This document shows positions 1 through 5,450 of a stretch of DNA of 6,221 nucleotides, in pieces. The translations under genes and the position numbers were made by a program. The stretch's first letter is position 1. Every line of letters starts with the position of its first letter. The stretch covers positions 1-6,221 of the forward strand of contig JADDPV010000253.1 in assembly GCA_016781705.1 (NCBI GenBank), given 5' to 3'. Source of the stretch: Rubrobacter sp. (GTDB taxonomy: Bacteria; Actinomycetota; Rubrobacteria; Rubrobacterales; Rubrobacteraceae). The notes beneath the pieces are model-generated. The model saw only the letters and a program-made list of their open reading frames with translations. It was not told the DNA's origin and did not search any database.

Positions 1-133
1 CACAACGAGATCCAGATAAATGCCCGCCCTGAACCTGCTCGGATACCTCGCCGAGCGAATGTACCGCCACAGCCACGACTCCGTCATGGAGGCGGGGGAG
101 AGGGGGCTGAGCGAGTACTGCGCGGCGCGCTGA
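1..133 (+). CDS. Possible 3' end of a gene, maybe frameshifted
   Basis: A short open stretch runs from ATG at 20 to TGA at 131-133 (37 codons). It reads MPALNLLGYLAERMYRHSHD and continues as an amphipathic, helix-like segment ending in CAAR. The same frame has a TAA at 17-19, directly before the ATG. No good ribosome binding site precedes the ATG, so an independent small gene is unlikely. Frame 1 at the window edge reads HNEIQI, which would join the helix smoothly if one base near 17-20 were skipped. The pattern (a beta-strand-like end, then a long C-terminal helix) recalls SRPBCC/polyketide-cyclase-like proteins, but the resemblance is weak. The stop lies two bases from the convergent stop of the methyltransferase gene. 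Whether this is a real C-terminus, a frameshifted remnant or chance cannot be settled without the upstream sequence. Confidence 0.3.
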
Positions 134-135
134 TC

Positions 136-1434
136 CTAAGCGTACCAGTCGTCCCGCGTCAGCGGCAGCCCGCTCTCTCCCCAGTCCCGCTTGGAGAGCA
201 GCGTCTGGTAGACGTTGAGCCGCCCCGTAGTGAAGCCGTGGGCAGAGCCGGACATGTACAACCGCCAAACGCGGTAGGTGGTCTCGTCGGTGATCTTTCG
301 CGCCTCGTCGTAGCGGGCCTCCAGGCGGCGGACCCAGTGCCCGAGCGTGAGGGCGTAGTGCTCGCGCAGGCTCTCCACGTCGCGCACCTCGAAGCCGCCG
401 TCTTCGGCGGCGCGTAGCGTGGCGGAGATCGGCGCTAGCTCCCCGTCGGGGAAGACATAGCGCTGGACGAAGGACAGCCCGCGCCGCGTCGGCAGGTTGG
501 GGTTGCGGGATATCCCGTGGTTCAGGAAGACGCCGCCTGGCCGGAGCAGACGGTAGGCCCGCCGGAAGTACTCCGATAATAGGGCCTCGCCCACGTGCTC
601 GAACATCCCGACGCTGACCAACTTGTCGTAGCTGCCCCACTCCTCGATCTCCCGGTAATCGTGGACCTCCGCCCGGCAGCGGCCGGCTAACCCGGCCCGT
701 CGGATGCGCTCGTTGGCCAGCTCGGTCTGCGGCTCGCTTAGGGTGATGCCCAGAGCGTCCACCCCATAGCGGCGCGCGGCGTGGATGATGAGCCCACCCC
801 AGCCGCAGCCGATGTCCAGGAGGCGCTCGCCGCGCCGCAGCCGCAGCTTGCGGCAAACGTAGTCGAGCTTGCGTTCCTGGGCGGCGTCCAAGTCCTCGTC
901 GGGTGAGGCGAAGTACGCGCACGAGTAGACCATCCGATCGTCAAGCCACAGCGCGTAGAAATCGTTGGAGACGTCGTAGTGGTAGGCGACGGCCTGCCGG
1001 TCGCGGGCTTTGGAGTGCTTGAGGCCCCGCAGGCGCGCCACCCGGCGTCCGGCGCGGGGACGTTTCCTGGAGGGCAGGGCCAGGAGCCGGGCGCCGAGTC
1101 GCAGCCGGTCGACGGCGCTCCGGCGCCTCCCCGCGAGAAGGTGGTCCGCCAGCCCGAAGACCGCCTCGATCCGGCCCTCGATGTCGAAGTCGTCGTAGAC
1201 GTATGCCTCGGCCAGGGCGAGCTCGTTCGGCGGCCAGAACATCCCGCGCAGCGCGCCGGGGTGCTTGAGTACCAGTGTGAAATGGGCCGTGCGCCCCGGC
1301 TCGGCTTCCCACACCGTGCCGTCCCACAACCGCACCGCGAAGTCGCGCGGCCGGTAATCGCCCAGCAGGTCTTGGAGGAAGCGCAATGCGGTCCGAACCG
1401 CCCGATCTCCGTCCTTCGCCTTTCGCTCTTGCAT
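136..1434 (-). CDS. Cyclopropane-fatty-acyl-phospholipid synthase family SAM methyltransferase
   Basis: 432 residues, slightly longer than E. coli Cfa (382). The family transfers a methyl or methylene group from S-adenosylmethionine to the double bond of membrane phospholipid acyl chains. Residues 1-140 form the variable N-terminal lipid-binding part. YHYDVSNDFY at 151-160 is the family signature. LLDIGCGWGG at 205-214 is the SAM-binding motif I. MFEHVG at 277-282 follows. The residues that bind the catalytic bicarbonate in E. coli Cfa seem conserved: Cys172 (in YSCAYF), Glu279, His306, Ile308 and Tyr360. FTTGRLNVYQ at 401-410 is the usual C-terminal motif. The ATG at 1432-1434 is preceded by GAAGGAGG with good spacing, which supports this start. 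No clear promoter of its own was found; it follows a decayed regulator on the same strand. The family also includes actinobacterial UfaA1/TmsB enzymes that make mid-chain methyl branches, so cyclopropanation is not certain. Confidence 0.95.
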   Translation of the reverse strand: MQERKAKDGDRAVRTALRFLQDLLGDYRPRDFAVRLWDGTVWEAEPGRTAHFTLVLKHPGALRGMFWPPNELALAEAYVYDDFDIEGRIEAVFGLADHLLAGRRRSAVDRLRLGARLLALPSRKRPRAGRRVARLRGLKHSKARDRQAVAYHYDVSNDFYALWLDDRMVYSCAYFASPDEDLDAAQERKLDYVCRKLRLRRGERLLDIGCGWGGLIIHAARRYGVDALGITLSEPQTELANERIRRAGLAGRCRAEVHDYREIEEWGSYDKLVSVGMFEHVGEALLSEYFRRAYRLLRPGGVFLNHGISRNPNLPTRRGLSFVQRYVFPDGELAPISATLRAAEDGGFEVRDVESLREHYALTLGHWVRRLEARYDEARKITDETTYRVWRLYMSGSAHGFTTGRLNVYQTLLSKRDWGESGLPLTRDDWYA

Positions 1435-1473
1435 CTTCCCTCCTTCGCTACCGCGTCGAAGTTTGGCCTTTTA

Positions 1474-2121
1474 TCACCACTCCGCGAGTTTCCAGATCTC
1501 GGGCCGAAGCGCGCCCTTCTCGCCGACCTCGGTGAAGATGGTGGCACCTCTGTGGGTTGGTCCATCGACTCTTCTCGCCGGCCCACCATGTGCAGCAGGT
1601 CGGCGAGGTTATTGTGCCGCGCGGCTTAACGGTGCCTATACTCCAGGGTGACGCACGTGGCGAGTGCGGCTTCGGTGTGCTCGATGGCCCGCGCGGTCTC
1701 CCTGGCGGCTCTGTAGGCCCAGGCGGCGTTGTTGAGGGCGGCGAGCCAGGCTCCAGGGTCACCGAGGGCCTCCGCCGGCGCTTCTCCTTCGGGATGCCCG
1801 TGCTTCCCACGCTCCGCGAGTTTCTCCCGGAAGCGGTGGAGGTCCACCTGCAAGAGATCCCCCTCGACTAACCTTGCGTTCTGTCGGATCCGCCATGAGA
1901 GCCAGTCGTCCTCGCGTGCCGAGTGCAGGCCGAGAGGCTGCACCGGAGAGCCGCCCGCGCCTTACACAGAAGCGCTGCCGGGGCGTCCCGGGTCTGCGGC
2001 TGCCGCGAGACCACCAGGTACGCGACGAGGGTAAGTACCTTGCGCTTGTCCACCATGAGCGGCGCTCCCCGGCACGCTCTATCCGGGGAGGCCCGAGCAA
2101 GAACAGTGTCGAACGGGTCAC
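1474..2121 (-). pseudogene. Relic of an AfsR/SARP-like regulator (BTAD head, TPR tail)
   Basis: No intact frame exists, but protein-like segments follow in order. From GTG at 2121: STLFLLGPPRIERAGE, the usual opening of SARP/BTAD regulators. After a frameshift near 2060: VDKRKVLTLVAYLVV, then RDAPAALL and KARAALRCSLSA, with roughly six residues (the usual WPEYDQ stretch) missing near 1965. After a second shift near 1925-1932: WLSWRIRQNARLVEGDLLQV and LHRFREKLAERGKHGHPEGE. Near 1770-1785 the text jumps to a C-terminal TPR (ALGDPGAWLAALNNAAWAYR, ARAIEHTEAALATC). TAA at 1628-1626 stands where a Glu codon is expected, and the same frame resumes with AARHNNLADLLHMVGRREES. A third shift near 1541-1550 leads to TIFTEVGEKGALRPEIWKLA and the stop at 1476-1474. 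Intact relatives are about 900-1100 residues; the NB-ARC-like ATPase middle is deleted. Each shift equals loss of one base modulo three. Confidence 0.85.
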
Positions 2122-2142
2122 TACCGTACCTCCTTCGAGGCC
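2122..2142 (-). promoter_or_regulatory. Ribosome binding site of the regulator relic
   Basis: On the minus strand GAAGGAGG lies seven bases before the GTG at 2121-2119. This strong site fixes the former start of the decayed regulator and is undamaged although the coding region is broken. Confidence 0.6.
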
Positions 2143-2152
2143 AATAGGCAAA

Positions 2153-2182
2153 ATTATGCCCCCGATCCCCCAATGGCCGCAA
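2153..2182 (-). promoter_or_regulatory. Candidate promoter of the regulator relic
   Basis: On the minus strand TTGCGG (2182-2177) and CATAAT (2158-2153) are separated by 18 bases. They resemble housekeeping -35 and -10 boxes and end about 30 bases before the relic's start codon. The AT-rich stretch around 2150-2158 stands out in this G+C-rich sequence. It is based on motif matching only and could also supply transcripts to the downstream methyltransferase gene. Confidence 0.4.
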
Positions 2183-2252
2183 CGCGGAGGACCGGCGAAC
2201 AATTATCGCAACGTTTCGTCGCGCCTGCGATCGGATTTGTAGTGGTTGGGTA

Positions 2253-2279
2253 CGTTCGGGTAAGTGTCCGTTCGGGTAA
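2253..2279 (+). repeat. Tandem 11-bp direct repeat in the divergent spacer
   Basis: CGTTCGGGTAA occurs exactly at 2253-2263 and 2269-2279, a 16-bp period. A shorter, imperfect relative (GGTTGGGTA) lies just upstream at 2244-2252. The pair sits 62-88 bases before the start codon of the NDP-sugar synthase gene, at a position suitable for an activator or repressor. SARP regulators bind direct repeats, but usually with 11- or 22-bp periods, so assignment to that class is not supported. No protein can be named. Confidence 0.5.
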
Positions 2280-2314
2280 CCTTCCCGGTGAGGGTCAAGG
2301 GGTGGGCCGGTGAT

Positions 2315-2320
2315 TAGGCT
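2315..2320 (+). promoter_or_regulatory. Possible -10 box of the operon
   Basis: TAGGCT fits the actinobacterial -10 pattern TANNNT and lies about 21 bases before the GTG start at 2342. No convincing -35 box is found at 16-19 bases upstream, so the call is tentative. If used, the leader would be short but would still contain the ribosome binding site GGAGG at 2328-2332. Confidence 0.25.
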
Positions 2321-2341
2321 AGTGAGCGGAGGTTCGAGAGC

Positions 2342-3484
2342 GTGAAGGCTGTGATCATGGCTGGTGGACAGGGGACGAGGCTGAGGCCGCTGACGAGCAA
2401 CCAGCCGAAGCCCATGATCCAGGTCGCCAACGTCCCGTGTATGGAGCACGCCGTTAATCTCCTGCAACGCACCGGCATCACGAGCATCCTCGCGACCCTG
2501 GCGTACATGCCGGACGCCATCCGGGGCTACTTCGGCGACGGCTCCGCTTACGGCGTCTCGATGGAGTACTCCGTCGAGGAGGAGCCTCTCGGGACCGCCG
2601 GCTCGGTGAAGTACGTCGAGGACCGGCTCGGAAGCAGGTTCATCGTCGTCTCGGGTGACGCCCTCACGGACGTCGATCTGGGCGCTGTGATCTCCTTCCA
2701 CGAGGAGAAGGATGCCGAGGTGACGCTGGTCCTGAAGAAGGTCGACGACCCGTCGGAGTTCGGCATCGTAGTCACGGACGAAGACGGGCGCGTCCAGCGA
2801 TTCCTGGAGAAGCCGGACGAGGACGAAGTCTTCTCGTACACGGCCAACACCGGCATCTACGTCGTCGAGCCCGAGGTGCTGGGGGTCATCCCCGAGGGCC
2901 AGGAGTACGACTGGTCGAAGGAGGTCTTCCCGAAGCTCCTGGAGGAGGGGCGTCCCGTCTACGGGTACGCGATGGAGGGCTACTGGGAGGACATCGGCAA
3001 CATCGGGCAGTACATGGACGCCCAACGAGCGGTGCTCGACGGCGAAGTTCAGGGGATAGTGCCACCCGGCGAGCCTTTACGCGAGGGTGTGTACGTCGGG
3101 CGCGGCGCGGAGTTCGAGGAGGACGCGCTCGTGGCGCCGGTGGTGATTGGGGAGGGCGCGAAGATCTCCTCCGGCGCGCGGGTCGGGCCACACACGGTAC
3201 TGGGGGCGAACGTCACGATCGGGGCGGGGGCGTCGGTGGCACGCAGCACCGTGGCGGAGGGCGCGAGGATCGGAGACGGCGCGGAGCTCGACGGGGCACT
3301 GGTCGGGCGCTCGTGCGAGGTTGGGGCGCGGGCACGCCTCCGGGAGGGGAGCGCTTTAGGCGACGAGGTCGAGGTGGGGGAGGGAGCGACGGTCGCGTCG
3401 GGCGTCAGCGTCTACCCCGGAGAGAAGATAGGGGCCGACGCGGAGGTCACGGAAGACGTCGGCGCGGAAGACGAAGAAGATTGA
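2342..3484 (+). CDS. NDP-sugar synthase (nucleotidyltransferase plus left-handed beta-helix)
   Basis: 380 residues. Such enzymes join a sugar 1-phosphate to an NTP, releasing pyrophosphate and forming a nucleotide sugar for glycan or compatible-solute synthesis in the cytoplasm. Residues 1-235 are the Rossmann-like catalytic domain: MAGGQGTRLRPLT (6-18) is the nucleotide-binding signature, KPM follows at 23-25, SGDALTD (104-110) holds a metal-binding Asp, EKP is at 156-158, ANTGIYV at 168-174, and YWEDIGNIGQY (214-224) carries the second acidic metal ligand. Residues about 248-366 are imperfect hexapeptide repeats rich in G, A and V, typical of a left-handed beta-helix. The chain ends in an acidic tail (AEDEED). 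The overall type resembles mannose-1-phosphate guanylyltransferases but lacks the phosphomannomutase domain of the long bifunctional forms; glucose-1-phosphate nucleotidyltransferase activity is equally possible. GTG start with GGAGG at 2328-2332. First gene of the probable operon. Confidence 0.92.
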   Translation: MKAVIMAGGQGTRLRPLTSNQPKPMIQVANVPCMEHAVNLLQRTGITSILATLAYMPDAIRGYFGDGSAYGVSMEYSVEEEPLGTAGSVKYVEDRLGSRFIVVSGDALTDVDLGAVISFHEEKDAEVTLVLKKVDDPSEFGIVVTDEDGRVQRFLEKPDEDEVFSYTANTGIYVVEPEVLGVIPEGQEYDWSKEVFPKLLEEGRPVYGYAMEGYWEDIGNIGQYMDAQRAVLDGEVQGIVPPGEPLREGVYVGRGAEFEEDALVAPVVIGEGAKISSGARVGPHTVLGANVTIGAGASVARSTVAEGARIGDGAELDGALVGRSCEVGARARLREGSALGDEVEVGEGATVASGVSVYPGEKIGADAEVTEDVGAEDEED

Positions 3485-3502
3485 GAGAGGAGCTTCCGGG
3501 AG

Positions 3503-3742
3503 ATGGCGAGCTACGGGAGGGAGATCTTGGGCGAGCACTACAGCAAGGACCACCTTACCCACAGCGAGATCGAGGCGCTGGGCCTTAAGGCGGTGACCGA
3601 GGGTGGGGAGGAAGTTTCGCAAGAGGAGATGCGCGGCAGGATCTTCCGCATAGAGAACCGGGACGACGCGAGCGGCTACGTGGTCAGGGAGATGGAGACG
3701 ATGGGCCAGTCCACCACGCTCTGCTACTTGCAACGCGCGTAG
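3503..3742 (+). CDS. Small hypothetical protein, 79 residues
   Basis: I do not recognise this protein. It starts at ATG 3503, with GAGAGGAG at 3485-3492 as a plausible ribosome binding site. It is soluble-looking and strongly charged: no signal peptide, no membrane segment, one cysteine (Cys74). The N-terminal third is polar (GEHYSKDHLTHSEIEALGL). The second half, from RGRIFRIENRDDASGYVVRE on, could form a short beta-strand pair. It sits 18 bases after the sugar nucleotidyltransferase stop and 5 bases before the next gene, so it is very likely co-translated with them. That spacing, the normal base composition and the good start argue that it is a real gene and not a chance frame. No function is proposed. 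Confidence 0.75.
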   Translation: MASYGREILGEHYSKDHLTHSEIEALGLKAVTEGGEEVSQEEMRGRIFRIENRDDASGYVVREMETMGQSTTLCYLQRA

Positions 3743-3747
3743 GCAGT

Positions 3748-4623
3748 ATGCGCCCAACGAGAGAACAACCAGATGCGCTTGCGGACCTCCTGCTCCTCCT
3801 GGAGGGCGACTGGCGGGTGGAGCGGCTGGGCGGCCTGTTGCCACCGATGATAGGCGTCTGGAAGCGCATCGGGGGCGACCGCGGCGAGACGTGCGTCGGC
3901 CCGTTGCTCGCCTGGCCGTTCCGGCTCGAGCGGCGCGAGGGACACGTGGCGCTCGTATACCTGCGACCGTTCTCGACGTTCGTGGACGAGCTGCGCCCTG
4001 GGCCGGACGGCCGCTCCTGGCTTGGGCGGGCGACGGTCGGGGGGCGCCAGCTCGGCAGGTTCAGGATGACCCGAATTGGGGAACAGGCAATAAAATCCGA
4101 CAGCGAGAAGGGTGAGAGCATGGAACGAGACAGGATGCGCAGTAAGCTGATCGAGTACGTGCAGAACGTTCATGCGCTGGAGCAGAACGTCCTGCTCATG
4201 CTCGACTCGATGATCCTGACGACCAGGGACGAGGAGATCAAAGATATGCTCCGGCGGCATAAGGAGGAGAGCCGGCGCCAGGAGCAGCGGTTGCGGGGGC
4301 GCCTCGTAGCCCTCAGGGGGTTTGGGCTGGGCTCGTTGAGCAAGGACGTCTCGGCCATCGCCGCGGCGCAGTTTAAGAGCATCGCCGACCTGTGGCGGTC
4401 CGACAAGCCGATCCGCAACGCGCGCGACGCGTTCGTGACCGAGCACCTGGAGATAGCGGCCTACGAGCTCTTGGAGCGGATGGCCGAGCGCGCGGGGGAC
4501 GAAGAGACCGCCGAGGTGGCACGCGAGAATCGCGCTGAAGAAGAGGCGATGGCGGGAAGGATAGCCGCCAACTGGGACAGGTTCCTGGACCTGGCGCTGA
4601 CCGAGGGGGGCATCCGGGCCTGA
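3748..4623 (+). CDS. Uncharacterised domain joined to a DUF892 ferritin-like domain
   Basis: 291 residues in one frame with two unlike halves. Residues 1-112 (DWRVERLGGLLPP, GPLLAWPFRLERREG, YLRPFSTFVDELRP, LGRATVGGRQLGRFRM) look like a compact beta-rich, lipocalin-sized actinobacterial domain that I cannot name with certainty. Residues 130-287 match the DUF892/YciE-YciF ferritin-like four-helix family: HALEQNVLLMLDSM (142-155), RRHKEESRRQEQRL (169-182), VTEHLEIAAYELLERM (230-245) and AEEEAMAGRIAANWDRF (263-279). Glu and His residues in these helices are candidate di-metal ligands; family members are linked to stress, but their chemistry is poorly known. Residues 113-124 (AIKSDSEKGES) form an AT-richer linker that looks like a former intergenic gap. 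Met125 (4120) is a second good start. So this may be a genuine fusion or two genes joined by loss of a stop. The 3748 ATG has only a weak ribosome binding site but lies 5 bases after the upstream stop. Confidence 0.75.
   Translation: MRPTREQPDALADLLLLLEGDWRVERLGGLLPPMIGVWKRIGGDRGETCVGPLLAWPFRLERREGHVALVYLRPFSTFVDELRPGPDGRSWLGRATVGGRQLGRFRMTRIGEQAIKSDSEKGESMERDRMRSKLIEYVQNVHALEQNVLLMLDSMILTTRDEEIKDMLRRHKEESRRQEQRLRGRLVALRGFGLGSLSKDVSAIAAAQFKSIADLWRSDKPIRNARDAFVTEHLEIAAYELLERMAERAGDEETAEVARENRAEEEAMAGRIAANWDRFLDLALTEGGIRA
4104..4122 (+). promoter_or_regulatory. Internal ribosome binding site and start for the DUF892 part
   Basis: GAGAAGG at 4105-4111 lies eight bases before ATG at 4120-4122, in frame with the longer reading frame. 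Intact DUF892 proteins normally begin about here, a few residues before the first helix. The region 4072-4119 is only about half G+C by my count, against roughly two thirds around it, as expected of a spacer with translation signals. A 168-residue ferritin-like protein (4120-4623) is therefore likely to be made whether or not the longer form exists. Confidence 0.5.
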
Positions 4624-4643
4624 GCGGGGCCGGGAGGCTAACG

Positions 4644-5204
4644 GTGAGGCATTGCGCGGAGCTCGAGCTTGTCGTCTTCGTCGGCCTGCAGGCTTCCGGG
4701 AAAAGCACGTTCTTCCGCGAACGGTTCGCGGCGACCCACGAGCATGTCAGCAAGGATCTCTTCCGCCACAATAAGAACCGCGATCGTAGGCAGCGGCAGC
4801 TGGTCGAGGCGGCTTTAGGGGCCGGGCGGTCGGTGGTCGTGGACAACACCAACCCGACCCTGGAGGATCGCCGGCCGCTCATCGAGCTGGGTCGCGAGCA
4901 TGGCGCGAAGGTCGTTGGGTACTATTTCGAGGCGGAGGTACGCGAATGCGTCGAGCGCAACCGCACGCGTTCGGGCAGGGACCGGGTGCCGGACGTGGCG
5001 ATCTACGTTACGGCGAAGAAGCTCGTGCCGCCCTCGCCATCGGAGGGGTTCGACGAGGTGTTTCGCGCGAGCCTGGCGGGCGCCGCCGGGTTCGAGGTGG
5101 TGAGCGCCTGGGCCGGCGGCGCGGACGTTTTGCCGCACGCACGCGTGGGGTATGAGGGACTGGCCGAAAGTCGAGGAATTGCGAGGCGGCTTAAGGAAGG
5201 GTGA
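4644..5204 (+). CDS. P-loop kinase of the AAA_33 / polynucleotide-kinase-like type
   Basis: 186 residues. The Walker A loop GLQASGKST is at 14-22. SKD at 36-38 follows strand 2. VVVDNTNPT (64-72) matches the substrate-side strand typical of the kinase domain of polynucleotide kinases. The lid carries ERNRTRSGRDRVP (104-116) with several arginines. AKKLVPPSPSEGFDEV at 124-139 contains the P-x-x-x-EGFDEV pattern of the same group. These enzymes phosphorylate 5'-hydroxyl ends of nucleic acid or small substrates with ATP. No phosphatase or ligase domain is attached, so it is a stand-alone kinase module; a zeta-toxin-like activity is a less likely alternative because no antitoxin-like partner adjoins it. 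The GTG start at 4644 has GGGAGG at 4632-4637, six bases away, and lies 20 bases after the upstream stop. Substrate unknown. Confidence 0.85.
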   Translation: MRHCAELELVVFVGLQASGKSTFFRERFAATHEHVSKDLFRHNKNRDRRQRQLVEAALGAGRSVVVDNTNPTLEDRRPLIELGREHGAKVVGYYFEAEVRECVERNRTRSGRDRVPDVAIYVTAKKLVPPSPSEGFDEVFRASLAGAAGFEVVSAWAGGADVLPHARVGYEGLAESRGIARRLKEG

Positions 5205-5210
5205 GGCATC

Positions 5211-5414
5211 TTGACCGACACGAGGTTCATCTGCTCGGTGTGCGGGACGGTGTTCTCGGATCACCGGGCCAACATCAACCCCGTGGACCCGGAGGAGGAC
5301 CAGATCGGGTGCCCCCACTGCGGTTCGGCGCGCTTCGAGCCCTACGAGTTCGACCCGGACGGGCCGGTGGACGACCCGCTCGAAGGGCCGGACGAGGAGG
5401 GCCTCGCTACGTGA
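5211..5414 (+). CDS. Small zinc-ribbon protein with acidic tail
   Basis: 67 residues beginning with TTG at 5211, six bases after the kinase stop; the only upstream purine-rich site is GGAAGG at 5195-5200, inside the kinase gene. Two CxxC knuckles, CSVC (8-11) and CPHC (34-37), spaced 22 residues apart, make a typical zinc ribbon. From residue 43 on the chain is dominated by Asp, Glu, Pro and Gly (EPYEFDPDGPVDDPLEGPDE), so the tail is probably disordered and very acidic. Such small ribbons bind zinc and can act as nucleic-acid or protein adaptors; no specific role is evident. The alternative start options are poor, because residues before Thr2 would run into the kinase reading frame. The tight spacing implies translational coupling to the kinase. 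Confidence 0.8.
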   Translation: MTDTRFICSVCGTVFSDHRANINPVDPEEDQIGCPHCGSARFEPYEFDPDGPVDDPLEGPDEEGLAT

Positions 5415-5450
5415 TCCAGACGCCGGAGTACCGTTAACCGGGAGCGCAAG

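Noticed and set aside
738..1440. Overlapping open frames on both strands inside the fatty-acyl methyltransferase gene
   Set aside because: They are rich in Arg, Pro, Ser and Ala as expected of out-of-frame reading in G+C-rich DNA, and the real frame has all family motifs.
2177..2187. CCGC / GCGG inverted repeat in the divergent spacer, as an operator
   Set aside because: Only four base pairs around a three-base loop; common by chance at this G+C content.
1557..2242. Plus-strand open frames across the regulator relic
   Set aside because: No domain-like text; the minus strand carries the recognisable, though broken, BTAD and TPR segments.
2200..3025. Long minus-strand open frame opposite the NDP-sugar synthase
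   Set aside because: It mirrors the codons of a clearly real gene and encodes no recognisable domain; only its far end below 2060 coincides with a piece of the regulator relic.
4644..5204. Zeta-toxin-type toxin-antitoxin system
   Set aside because: The P-loop kinase fits the polynucleotide-kinase-like pattern (DNTN, EGFDEV) better, and neither neighbour looks like an epsilon-type antitoxin.
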